Below, piece after piece: positions 1-5,994 of a DNA stretch of 42,576 nucleotides (positions within the stretch are counted from its first letter, which is position 1; each line of letters begins with the position of its first letter). The notes beneath the pieces were generated by a model. That model had not been told where the DNA came from, ran no database searches, and saw only the letters and a list, made by a program, of their open reading frames with translations. Source of the DNA: a virus. Both the position numbers and the translations under genes were made by a program. The DNA is taken from IMG/VR virus record IMGVR_UViG_3300030329_003371, positions 1 to 42,576 of that record. The stretch is one strand, 5' to 3'.

Positions 1-1032
1 CTTTTCAATATGCTTTGCTGTCTTAGGATAATCTCTCTTTGAAGATGCCTTTACCTTCCACGACTTACCATCATGATGCAGTCCAATTTGACCCATCATA
101 GCACTTTTGTTCTGTTTAATCTCAAGATTGTGATGTTTACCACTAGCATGAATTGTTCCGTCAGGGGCATCTGTAGAGGAACCAGCACTACCTTGACCCT
201 TCTTTTGCAAGCCATGCTTTTGAAGGTGGCCGTTTACCTGTCTTTCATAAGCAAAGCCGCCTTCTGCTTTCTTTTCTGTAATGTACTCTTCAAACTGCTC
301 ATCTGCTCTGGAAGGACGTTTCATTATACCTAACTTTCTATCTAATGCAGCACCATGCAGCTTGTCCTGCATCTTTTTTCTTTTTGTCTTTGGTTGTTCT
401 CTAGGATCTTTACGTGCAAAAGCTCTTTGCTGGAATGGTGATAGCTTAAAGTTAACGATTTCTTCAATCTCTTCATTAACATGTTTCATTATTTCATGAG
501 CATGTGGATGCAAGGCTTTAGGTAAGCCTTTCTTAAATGACTTGTGATCATTAGACTTTGCATGAGCACGCATCTTAGTGCCAGAAATACCTTCTGTACC
601 TTCTGCGTCAGGATCTCTTTTGCCTGCTGAATGAATTTTGATTGATTTGTAGTTGTAGTGTCCATGAGAACCCTTCTTACCATTATACTTGTGAAGAAGG
701 GAATGAAACTCTTTTTCACGATCTCCGGCAGCTACAACAGTCAAATGATCATGACCAGCTGCGTGTAGACGTGAGGCATGGTGCAGTAAAGTAGGATGTT
801 CTTTAGATGAAACAGATACGTTTACACCTTTAGGAGCAACCTTCTTTAAATAACCTAGCTTTTTGTGGGGGTGAATGGGATTCTTTTCTTTGTCATGGCT
901 ATGAGACGCAATAACGTGTGCAGACGCACCCTGGCGTTTGGCCTCTTTATGCACCGCGTGCATCAATTTTTCGTGGCCTGTAGTTGGAGGATTCATCCTT
1001 CCAAAGGCCATGACAGCTCTTTTTTCCGTCAT
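1..1032 (-). CDS. Nucleotidyltransferase with C-terminal PD-(D/E)XK-like domain (3' truncated by window edge)
   Basis: I translated this directly. It opens at an ATG at 1032 behind a GAGG box, stays open for 344 codons and runs off the window at position 1, so its C-terminus is missing. Residues 5-20 carry AFGRMNPPTTGH, the phosphate-binding TxGH loop of nucleotidylyltransferases of the NMN adenylyltransferase or cytidylyltransferase type. ISGTKMR further on matches their second conserved motif (ISxTxxR). The middle is rich in His and Lys. The last 90 residues look like a PD-(D/E)XK nuclease core, with Asp291 in APDG, Glu304-x-Lys306 in LEIKQN, and a Gln soon after. A TATAAATA box 46 bases upstream of the start indicates late expression. 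The nucleotidyl substrate is unknown. The nuclease domain is an inference from motifs only. Confidence 0.75.
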   Translation of the reverse strand, partial: MTEKRAVMAFGRMNPPTTGHEKLMHAVHKEAKRQGASAHVIASHSHDKEKNPIHPHKKLGYLKKVAPKGVNVSVSSKEHPTLLHHASRLHAAGHDHLTVVAAGDREKEFHSLLHKYNGKKGSHGHYNYKSIKIHSAGKRDPDAEGTEGISGTKMRAHAKSNDHKSFKKGLPKALHPHAHEIMKHVNEEIEEIVNFKLSPFQQRAFARKDPREQPKTKRKKMQDKLHGAALDRKLGIMKRPSRADEQFEEYITEKKAEGGFAYERQVNGHLQKHGLQKKGQGSAGSSTDAPDGTIHASGKHHNLEIKQNKSAMMGQIGLHHDGKSWKVKASSKRDYPKTAKHIEK

Positions 1033-1077
1033 CAGGTTTTCCTCGGACTAGACTGATTCTGAGATATATTCAAGAAC

Positions 1078-1085
1078 TATTTATA
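1078..1085 (-). promoter_or_regulatory. T4-type late promoter
   Basis: The minus strand reads exactly TATAAATA, the box recognised by RNA polymerase carrying gp55, which is also encoded in this window. The expected start is near 1072, giving a leader of about 40 bases before the nucleotidyltransferase gene. Confidence 0.75.
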
Positions 1086-1098
1086 AGAATATCATTCT

Positions 1099-1338
1099 TT
1101 AGTAAGCGTTGGCTCTGGCTTCATTTTTCTCTTGGATACGCATAGCATCCCAGTTTTCTCTGGCTTCGTCCCAAAGGTCTGGATTGCCTGCTTCTGCCCA
1201 AAGAATATATGCTAAACGGATCGAATCACGATCAGCTACATCATGGTGAAAGTCTTCGTCAGCTTCGATCATTGCCTCTGCAGCACCGAGATAATTTTCC
1301 TTCACCTCGTCGTGCATGGCTCTAATTGGTACACTCAT
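1099..1338 (-). CDS. Hypothetical acidic protein, 79 aa
   Basis: This short protein is rich in Glu, Asp and Ala and is predicted to be mostly helical, with no cysteines and no membrane segment. The start at 1338 follows a clear AGGAG box (ggagactattATG). The gene sits directly downstream of the PD-(D/E)XK nuclease gene, so it probably belongs to the late transcript that starts near 2816. I do not recognise the family. Coding is supported by the ribosome site, the tight spacing and the absence of a better alternative on either strand. Confidence 0.65.
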   Translation of the reverse strand: MSVPIRAMHDEVKENYLGAAEAMIEADEDFHHDVADRDSIRLAYILWAEAGNPDLWDEARENWDAMRIQEKNEARANAY

Positions 1339-1347
1339 AATAGTCTC

Positions 1348-2100
1348 CTAATTGATTAGTGTAAATGGATTTAATTTCTTTGTGCCTGGGGCTACGGAGT
1401 ATTTAGAAGATCTCGAAACGCTCTTTGCTTTTAACTCTGATTGCAGCTCAAAATTCCCTGTTCTGCTACCAACTCTAAGCATAATACGATTAGATCCCGT
1501 CTTAAACAGAGGAATCTCGTTTCCCAGGCCCAATGGATCCTTTCCACCTATTCTATAAAAATCATCTCCTGTTTGCATGTAATATGCTGGTTCAGCCTTA
1601 CCAAAATTGTAATGTAATGTTGCAATGTAACCTATGTCAACATTAATGGTCTCTCCAATATTCTTTGTAGGTTGAGTAGCAAGGTACTCTTTCATCTGTT
1701 CAGGGGAAACACTATGTGGCTGAGATCTCTCAGTCTTCGTACTATACATTGACAGCTTATCAGGATCAAAGGAATACTTCTCTGCCATGTACTTTTTAAT
1801 GTCAGCAACCCAATCTTTTATGTTAGGACTCTTGTTGATTTCTTTCAACAAGGCATCAGTAGCCCGAGACTTAGCATCGGGTTTCACCTGCCACATACCA
1901 TCATCATAAAAATATCTAATATTGTGTAGGTTATCTGTATGATTCATTTTAACTTCGACCCATGTTGAACTTGGGCCTGTAATTAATATATCTGAATATT
2001 TTGAACTCACCTTTGGTCTTGTAGCATTAAAGCCTTCTGGTAACCCATTATCTATTTCACGAGCAACATCAATCTCATACAGCTCGTCTCTTCGGGCCAT
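1348..2100 (-). CDS. Putative PD-(D/E)XK endonuclease, 250 aa
   Basis: The N-terminal 60 residues carry a restriction-endonuclease-fold core: Glu15 in a first helix, Asp37 in YSDIL, then Glu49-x-Lys51 in WVEVKMNHTDN. This is the usual D...ExK metal site followed by polar residues. The remainder (residues 70-250) has no motif I can name and may determine substrate. Similar proteins occur in cyanophage genomes as hypotheticals. The ATG overlaps the stop of the upstream gene in a TAATG arrangement, showing translational coupling. It lies in a late-promoted unit, so a role late in infection, such as DNA maturation, packaging or recombination, is possible but unproven. Confidence 0.65.
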   Translation of the reverse strand: MARRDELYEIDVAREIDNGLPEGFNATRPKVSSKYSDILITGPSSTWVEVKMNHTDNLHNIRYFYDDGMWQVKPDAKSRATDALLKEINKSPNIKDWVADIKKYMAEKYSFDPDKLSMYSTKTERSQPHSVSPEQMKEYLATQPTKNIGETINVDIGYIATLHYNFGKAEPAYYMQTGDDFYRIGGKDPLGLGNEIPLFKTGSNRIMLRVGSRTGNFELQSELKAKSVSRSSKYSVAPGTKKLNPFTLIN

Positions 2101-2441
2101 TATACTTCTTTCTGATTAACTCCTCTGACTTTAAATGGCCAGAATCCAACCCCTACGGATTCTAGCCAAGTCTTTGTATATTCAGAGTTCTTGTGATAGT
2201 TTTGCTCAGAAGTAAACCATTGTGTTTGATACATCTCTATGATACCAACATCATTTTGCTTCAGGACGTATGAAACGGGCAGGTCGACTTTATAGCCTTT
2301 CCTGATCCCTATCTGCTTAAACTCTTGTAGTAGCTTTTTGCCAAGGTGATCCTCAAAATGAGCCTTCTTCCATGAATCTATTGTCCATGGTTCATCCGGC
2401 TCATCTAATGAGGATTGTAAAGCAATTGTCACTTGCCACAT
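2100..2441 (-). CDS. Hypothetical protein, tandem paralogue A (113 aa)
   Basis: A small Trp- and Lys-rich protein of unknown function. Its first 35 residues follow the same pattern as the next gene upstream: W-x-V, then DSWKKAHFEDHLG against DSWKQKHFVDALG. The C-terminal halves also align loosely (WFTSEQNYH against YFASEAAYH). The two genes are therefore probably products of a duplication. There is no catalytic motif, signal peptide or membrane segment. The stop overlaps the nuclease start in TAATG, and the two paralogues are separated by only two bases. It lies in the late unit that starts near 2816. Confidence 0.7.
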   Translation of the reverse strand: MWQVTIALQSSLDEPDEPWTIDSWKKAHFEDHLGKKLLQEFKQIGIRKGYKVDLPVSYVLKQNDVGIIEMYQTQWFTSEQNYHKNSEYTKTWLESVGVGFWPFKVRGVNQKEV

Positions 2442-2443
2442 TA

Positions 2444-2776
2444 TTATGCGTCAGCTACTTCACCCTGTGTAATAATTTCACGTGTAAATGGGTATGATAA
2501 GCTGTTATCACTCATGTATGTGCTTACACGCGTTCCAAGATCGTGGTATGCTGCCTCAGAAGCAAAATATTGATTGCAATGCATAACATTGTCAATCAAT
2601 TCCCACTCTGCAGTCGAAGATCCGTACAGGTTATTATCTGTACCAAGAGCACGACGAGCATTGTTGTGGTCTGCACCCAATGCATCTACAAAGTGCTTTT
2701 GTTTCCAAGAATCAACAGACCAAGTCTCGTTGTCGAGCTTTGAAACAAACTTCGACCGTACTTTCCATTGTGCCAT
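2444..2776 (-). CDS. Hypothetical protein, tandem paralogue B (110 aa)
   Basis: First gene of a late-promoted unit, with a clear GGAGG box (aacggaggaaataATG) before the start at 2776. It shares the DSWK-x-x-HF-x-D-x-LG block and a later YFASEAAYH block with the adjacent downstream gene, so the pair is a tandem duplication that has diverged considerably. The function is unknown. A 14-base perfect palindrome and a TATAAATA box lie immediately upstream, so the promoter may have extra control. Confidence 0.7.
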   Translation of the reverse strand: MAQWKVRSKFVSKLDNETWSVDSWKQKHFVDALGADHNNARRALGTDNNLYGSSTAEWELIDNVMHCNQYFASEAAYHDLGTRVSTYMSDNSLSYPFTREIITQGEVADA

Positions 2777-2805
2777 TATTTCCTCCGTTAACGAATTAAA
2801 TAGTT

Positions 2806-2819
2806 AGTGTTCGAACACT
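2806..2819. repeat. 14-bp perfect palindrome at a late start site
   Basis: AGTGTTCGAACACT reads identically on both strands. Its centre (2812/2813) lies a few bases downstream of the transcription start predicted from the adjacent TATAAATA box. Only part of it would be in the RNA, so a DNA-level operator or processing site is as likely as an RNA hairpin. Confidence 0.5.
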
Positions 2820-2821
2820 GA

Positions 2822-2829
2822 TATTTATA
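2822..2829 (-). promoter_or_regulatory. T4-type late promoter
   Basis: Exact TATAAATA on the minus strand, overlapping the stop codon of the small gene at 2825-3037. The predicted start is near 2816. It would drive the paralogue pair, the nuclease and the 79-residue gene. Confidence 0.75.
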
Positions 2830-3037
2830 ATCCTAAAACCCTAGAAGCCTTGTCCAATCCCTTTTTTGGATTGTAACTGTCACGGAAATACTCTTCTAGC
2901 TGTTCCATATAAAACGAAACATCACCATCAGTCTGCTCTTTGGCATCCTTGAATAAGTTGACAAGAGATCGTGTGTCAATCTTATCCGGACCGTCGAAAG
3001 CAGCTGCTCGGTAAGACTTACCTGGTCGTTGATGCAT
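2825..3037 (-). CDS. Hypothetical protein, 70 aa
   Basis: A short charged protein whose N-terminus (HQRPGKSYRAAAFDG) is basic and whose remainder is acidic and probably helical. The start overlaps the end of the upstream gene by 20 bases, as is common in this genome. It is the last gene of the short unit that begins at the sigma70-like promoter at 3514-3486. I do not recognise the family and no motif suggests an activity. Confidence 0.6.
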   Translation of the reverse strand: MHQRPGKSYRAAAFDGPDKIDTRSLVNLFKDAKEQTDGDVSFYMEQLEEYFRDSYNPKKGLDKASRVLGL

Positions 3038-3263
3038 AAATCACCTCTGCGTCACTCTTTGCGGATTTCAAACTCGTACGATGAAAGGGGACATGATCAA
3101 GGATTTGTATCTTGTACTTCTTACGATAATGATCGTTAGGATGCACAGTAGCTACCTTCATATCCATTACTCCATCTTGACCATGACGTAATGCATATCC
3201 TTCATAATATACAAACCCAAGGTCACTCCTCATTCTACACCATCTTATAGGATCAGTCAACAT
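3018..3263 (-). CDS. Hypothetical basic protein, 81 aa
   Basis: The start codon directly abuts the upstream stop (TAGATG) and has a GGAG box six bases before it, which settles the start at 3263. The protein is mixed alpha/beta in character, with His- and Lys-rich stretches. It has one Cys and no membrane segment. It is probably an early gene, as the second member of the unit driven from 3514-3486. The function is unknown. Confidence 0.6.
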   Translation of the reverse strand: MLTDPIRWCRMRSDLGFVYYEGYALRHGQDGVMDMKVATVHPNDHYRKKYKIQILDHVPFHRTSLKSAKSDAEVIYASTTR

Positions 3264-3458
3264 CTAATTCTCCAAGTTTACGATATCAGTATCTGTTAAT
3301 CCAACAGCCTGTCTCAATGCATTGTTCTTTGCATACTTAGACTTAGGGACTAGCTTGTATGTTTCCAAGAAATAATGGACGTAAGCATCTCTGCATTTTT
3401 GTTTGTCGGCTTTTTGTAGTCCATCTAAAAAATCTTGAGCAGCTTCAGAATAATACAT
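3264..3458 (-). CDS. Hypothetical small protein, 64 aa, first gene of an early unit
   Basis: The start at 3458 follows GAGGTAAAAT. The protein is probably helical and rich in Lys, Tyr and Ala. It lies 28 bases downstream of a near-consensus sigma70 promoter, so it is likely made immediately after infection. Small early phage proteins in this position often act on the host, but nothing in the sequence shows a target. Confidence 0.6.
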   Translation of the reverse strand: MYYSEAAQDFLDGLQKADKQKCRDAYVHYFLETYKLVPKSKYAKNNALRQAVGLTDTDIVNLEN

Positions 3459-3485
3459 ATTTTACCTCGATCTCAAGTTCCTCTT

Positions 3486-3514
3486 ATTATAAATACTTTC
3501 ACGATTTAAGTCAA
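3486..3514 (-). promoter_or_regulatory. Sigma70-type early promoter
   Basis: On the minus strand TTGACT (3514-3509) is followed by exactly 17 bases and then a perfect TATAAT (3491-3486). It would transcribe the three small genes 3458-2825. The same TTGAC(C/T)-N17 architecture recurs at 35042, 12059 and 10742. Confidence 0.8.
3488..3495 (+). promoter_or_regulatory. Late-promoter-like box on the opposite strand
   Basis: The plus strand reads TATAAATA here, overlapping the -10 box of the minus-strand early promoter. It is the only such box found pointing right. It could start a short RNA that ends at the hairpin 3562-3599. It may also be a chance result of the overlapping TATAAT, so the call is tentative. 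Confidence 0.35.
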
Positions 3515-3532
3515 CACCAACTAGGAGCCAAT

Positions 3533-3580
3533 ATGTTCGACTCCGCATCTCCTACAAAGTCAAAAGGTCCAGAGGCATGA
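3533..3580 (+). CDS. Possible 15-codon mini-ORF before the terminator
   Basis: ATG at 3533, with AGGAG at 3523-3527 (five-base gap), reads 15 codons (MFDSASPTKSKGPEA) to a TGA at 3580 inside the terminator hairpin. A late-type box lies 38 bases upstream. Box, ribosome site, tiny ORF and hairpin resemble a minimal leader-peptide or sRNA unit. A 15-codon frame is easily produced by chance, so coding is unproven. Confidence 0.2.
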   Translation: MFDSASPTKSKGPEA

Positions 3581-3599
3581 TGCCACCTGGACCTTTTTT
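3562..3599. terminator. Bidirectional-looking intrinsic terminator
   Basis: An 11-bp stem (AAAAGGTCCAG, 3562-3572, with CTGGACCTTTT, 3587-3597) encloses a 14-base loop that contains a nested GGC/GCC hairpin. The plus strand ends in six T (3594-3599) and the minus strand in four. It would stop transcripts from the replication genes on the minus strand and any short plus-strand transcript starting near 3500. Confidence 0.75.
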
Positions 3600-3740
3600 A
3601 GTTTCCTACATCAGACTGAGCACCCGAACCCCACGGATCTCTAAAGACATCGTACTCTCTTCCTCTGTCAAATTCCTGTTGGAATGACACTTGCCACTAG
3701 GCTAAAGAACGTCCCCACGCTCCATGCACCTATAATCTGA
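3562..3740 (-). ncRNA. Candidate structured late RNA, about 180 nt
   Basis: A minus-strand RNA starting just after the TATAAATA box at 3753-3746 and ending at the terminator 3599-3562 would cover a stretch with no plausible ORF. It has clear pairing potential: terminal arms at 3736-3745 and 3606-3615 (the 5' half may be clipped by the start site), a hairpin TGTCATTCC/GGAATTTGACA with AACA loop and a two-base bulge, a small GCC-TAGT-GGC hairpin, and a GAGC/GCTC pairing just inside the terminal stem. Its base composition is richer in G than its neighbours. It contains GGTTCGG but does not fold as a tRNA. No known RNA family could be assigned by eye. Confidence 0.45.
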
Positions 3741-3745
3741 TGTAG
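3606..3745. repeat. 10-bp inverted repeat bounding the RNA candidate
   Basis: CTACATCAGA at 3606-3615 is the exact reverse complement of TCTGATGTAG at 3736-3745, 120 bases apart. On the minus strand the arms would close the candidate RNA as a terminal stem. The outer arm directly adjoins the late promoter box. Confidence 0.65.
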
Positions 3746-3753
3746 TATTTATA
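3746..3753 (-). promoter_or_regulatory. T4-type late promoter without a downstream protein gene
   Basis: Exact TATAAATA on the minus strand, seven bases below the stop of the 61-residue gene. No start codon with a ribosome site follows for nearly 300 bases, which is why a non-coding product is proposed. Confidence 0.7.
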
Positions 3754-3759
3754 ATTATA

Positions 3760-3945
3760 TTACCCTTGATCGTTCTGGTCAACGAAAAATTTTGGTGTGC
3801 GTCCACCAAATGCACCACCGAGATTAAGATGTCTTGCAAGACTTTGTGCCTCAGACTTCTTGGGAAATGAACCAACTACAAGTTCAGTTGCTATCTCAAC
3901 AATAACCCATCTCTTTTCTTTTTTCTCTATCCTATACCCTTTCAT
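3760..3945 (-). CDS. Hypothetical small basic protein, 61 aa
   Basis: The N-terminal 40 residues (YRIEKKEKRWVIVEIAT, then a KSEAQSLARHLN helix) resemble a beta-beta-alpha unit. The tail contains FGGRTPKFF. The length, charge and overlap of 14 bases with the gene upstream support coding. It is the last gene of the replication cluster before the terminator region. The function is unknown. Confidence 0.6.
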   Translation of the reverse strand: MKGYRIEKKEKRWVIVEIATELVVGSFPKKSEAQSLARHLNLGGAFGGRTPKFFVDQNDQG

Positions 3946-4633
3946 GGTACAACTCCTTTAGGAAGTCTTTCATCTGCTCGAAGGACTTCGATCTTATACT
4001 AAACCTAAACATTTTACGAACATCACCTTCAGCATATGCTCTATGTGAGTGTGTAGAATTAATCAACGCACATTGATAAAAGTAATTAACATATTGATCT
4101 TTATCAGTTGGATCATGATAGCCAGTGCTAAACGTACCATCTTCTCTTCTATATTGTATTGGTCCGTATGAATATGCTGTCCATGTATCATCCCCTAACA
4201 GGATGTTTAAACTGCATTTAACGCTGTCACAGTGCCACCTGTGCTTAGACCATGGTTGTTGTACCCAAAATGCAATAGAGTCATCTTCTGTTAACTCTAA
4301 ATGATCTTTCAATGCCATAATGTAGCTAAAATCAACTGAGCTTTCTCTACACTGCTCAAATGTCCATATGCTGTGAGTTAACCAATCGTCTGTTGTCTTA
4401 CCTTGGGAATCAACCCTTGCTCCACTTTTTGTACCCATAGCTATGTCATGTAGCTTGAGTAACGTATCATACTCTAACATTTTCCAATTTAATGAATATA
4501 CTTCATCGGTATCATAATAAGGCAATGACTCTGGTCGTTCCATAACCTGGCCAGTATGATAGACCATCTCAGCCTTACCTGATGGAGGTATATAGTTAGC
4601 TTGTTCAAAATCGTGGAAAGTGTCTTTGGTCAT
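3932..4633 (-). CDS. 2-oxoglutarate/Fe(II) oxygenase-like protein, 233 aa
   Basis: The candidate iron site is His134-Cys-Asp136 in HRWHCDS, followed by a hydrophobic strand (CSLNILLGDD), a distal His at 195 or 197 in NSTHSHRAY, and an Arg-rich strand (FRFSIR) that could bind 2-oxoglutarate. This HxD...H...R order fits the double-stranded beta-helix oxygenases common in marine T4-like phages, especially the aspartyl-hydroxylase-like group. The N-terminal 120 residues have no motif I recognise. The start overlaps the helicase stop by four bases (ATGA), so translation is coupled to gp41. The substrate is unknown. Confidence 0.55.
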   Translation of the reverse strand: MTKDTFHDFEQANYIPPSGKAEMVYHTGQVMERPESLPYYDTDEVYSLNWKMLEYDTLLKLHDIAMGTKSGARVDSQGKTTDDWLTHSIWTFEQCRESSVDFSYIMALKDHLELTEDDSIAFWVQQPWSKHRWHCDSVKCSLNILLGDDTWTAYSYGPIQYRREDGTFSTGYHDPTDKDQYVNYFYQCALINSTHSHRAYAEGDVRKMFRFSIRSKSFEQMKDFLKELYHERV

Positions 4634-5994
4634 TTGAATCCTTCAAATGCTTCCTTCATCCTTTGGTTAGTTTCTGACTGATCAAATACTGGTATATCAT
4701 CGAGCAAGTCATCCTGTGCGTGTTGCTCAACTGTGTAGAATGTCATCTTAGCTCTGTCAACACCTACAACAAACCTTCTATTAAGAGCTGGGTCACTATA
4801 TCTGTTTTTCAACTGCTTGATCATTATCTGTCCTAGATCATCTAGTTCTTCTGTGCTAATAAGTGCAAACATGAAGTCAGCAGTGGCCGGAAGACCGAAG
4901 CTCTCCGAGGTGTCCTCAAGGCCCAGATCAGAACTCGTGTAACCCGATCTAGTTGTTTGTGTTGCAGAGACGATCGGCACGTCAAATTCCACTGACAAAC
5001 CTCGTAGCTCCTCTGCAATTGCCTTGACATACGTATACGAATTGACTCCTGCTCCATAACGAATCCTTGAGCTCATGCATATATTCAGATAATCAATATA
5101 GATAATATCAGGAACAAAATTCTTCTTTGTCTTTAATTCCTGCAAAAGATGTCGGAAGTGGTTACTACCTGCTCCAGTAGTAGGATACTCCTTGATGATA
5201 ATCTTACCTTTGTGATTATCCTTAATTCTATTTATTTTCTTCTCATACACATCTTTTTCATAGGTACGTAACTCATCCATTGTCACGCCCATTAGGTTTG
5301 CGTCAATACGTTCTGCAATCCTCTCCTCAGCCATCTCTAAGGTTACATAGAGAACATTCTTGTTGTCTCTAAGATTGCCTGCCGCACAATGACACATGAA
5401 CATACTTTTACCAACCCCAGTCCCAGCTAAACCAATGTTAAGGGTTTTCTTGGATAATCCACCGTTTGTGATCTCGTTAAACAACTCCAAGTCAAAAGGT
5501 ACTTTTTCTTCCTTCTGATGATACCATTCGTATCTGGCATCAGCATCTTCTATTAAGTCATGTCCAATATGAGGATCAAAGTTAACAGCCAAAGCATCGG
5601 AAAGGATAGTAGGTAGTGCACCCTTACCTTTGTCACTCTTACCATCGATCACTTGGATCGATTCCATAATGGCATTGTATATGGCTTTATCTTGACAGAA
5701 CTTCTCAGTCTGGTCAAGAAGCCAATCCATCTGTTCAGCAGGTTCTTCTAACTTCTCTACAATATCTTTTGCAGCACCATGCTGCTCTTCAGTTAGATCA
5801 TCAGCATTAGACAGATCAATAAGTACAGCGGGGCCCGAAGGAGCACGGTTGTACTTCTCGAAGTAATCAAATACAAGAGAGAATATCTTGCGGTCTGTAT
5901 AGTCGTGAAAGTATTCAGGCTTAAGGTAAGGAACTACCTTACGTATATATTCTTCATTCTGTATCAGATTCGACAGTATCGTCTTCTCTATCAT
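4630..5994 (-). CDS. 41: Replicative DNA helicase, T4 gp41-like
   Basis: At 454 residues it matches T4 gp41 in length and throughout its sequence. The N-terminal domain begins IEKTILSNLI and contains the conserved PYLKPEYF. A RecA-type core follows, with Walker A GLAGTGVGKS near residue 190, then MEMAEERIAERIDANLMGV shortened in T4 fashion, and DIIYIDYLN as Walker B. gp41 is the hexameric 5'-3' helicase of the T4 replisome, moving on the lagging strand and recruiting primase gp61, which is not in this window. The start at 5994 lies inside the end of uvsX (41-base overlap). It is well supported by alignment of the first residues with T4 gp41. Confidence 0.95.
   Translation of the reverse strand: MIEKTILSNLIQNEEYIRKVVPYLKPEYFHDYTDRKIFSLVFDYFEKYNRAPSGPAVLIDLSNADDLTEEQHGAAKDIVEKLEEPAEQMDWLLDQTEKFCQDKAIYNAIMESIQVIDGKSDKGKGALPTILSDALAVNFDPHIGHDLIEDADARYEWYHQKEEKVPFDLELFNEITNGGLSKKTLNIGLAGTGVGKSMFMCHCAAGNLRDNKNVLYVTLEMAEERIAERIDANLMGVTMDELRTYEKDVYEKKINRIKDNHKGKIIIKEYPTTGAGSNHFRHLLQELKTKKNFVPDIIYIDYLNICMSSRIRYGAGVNSYTYVKAIAEELRGLSVEFDVPIVSATQTTRSGYTSSDLGLEDTSESFGLPATADFMFALISTEELDDLGQIMIKQLKNRYSDPALNRRFVVGVDRAKMTFYTVEQHAQDDLLDDIPVFDQSETNQRMKEAFEGFK

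Noticed and set aside
3600-3740. Possible tRNA or tmRNA (GGTTCGG T-loop-like sequence and a D-loop-like stretch)
   Set aside because: No acceptor stem with matching T-arm can be formed, there is no anticodon arm at the right distance and no CCA end, so only an unclassified RNA is proposed.
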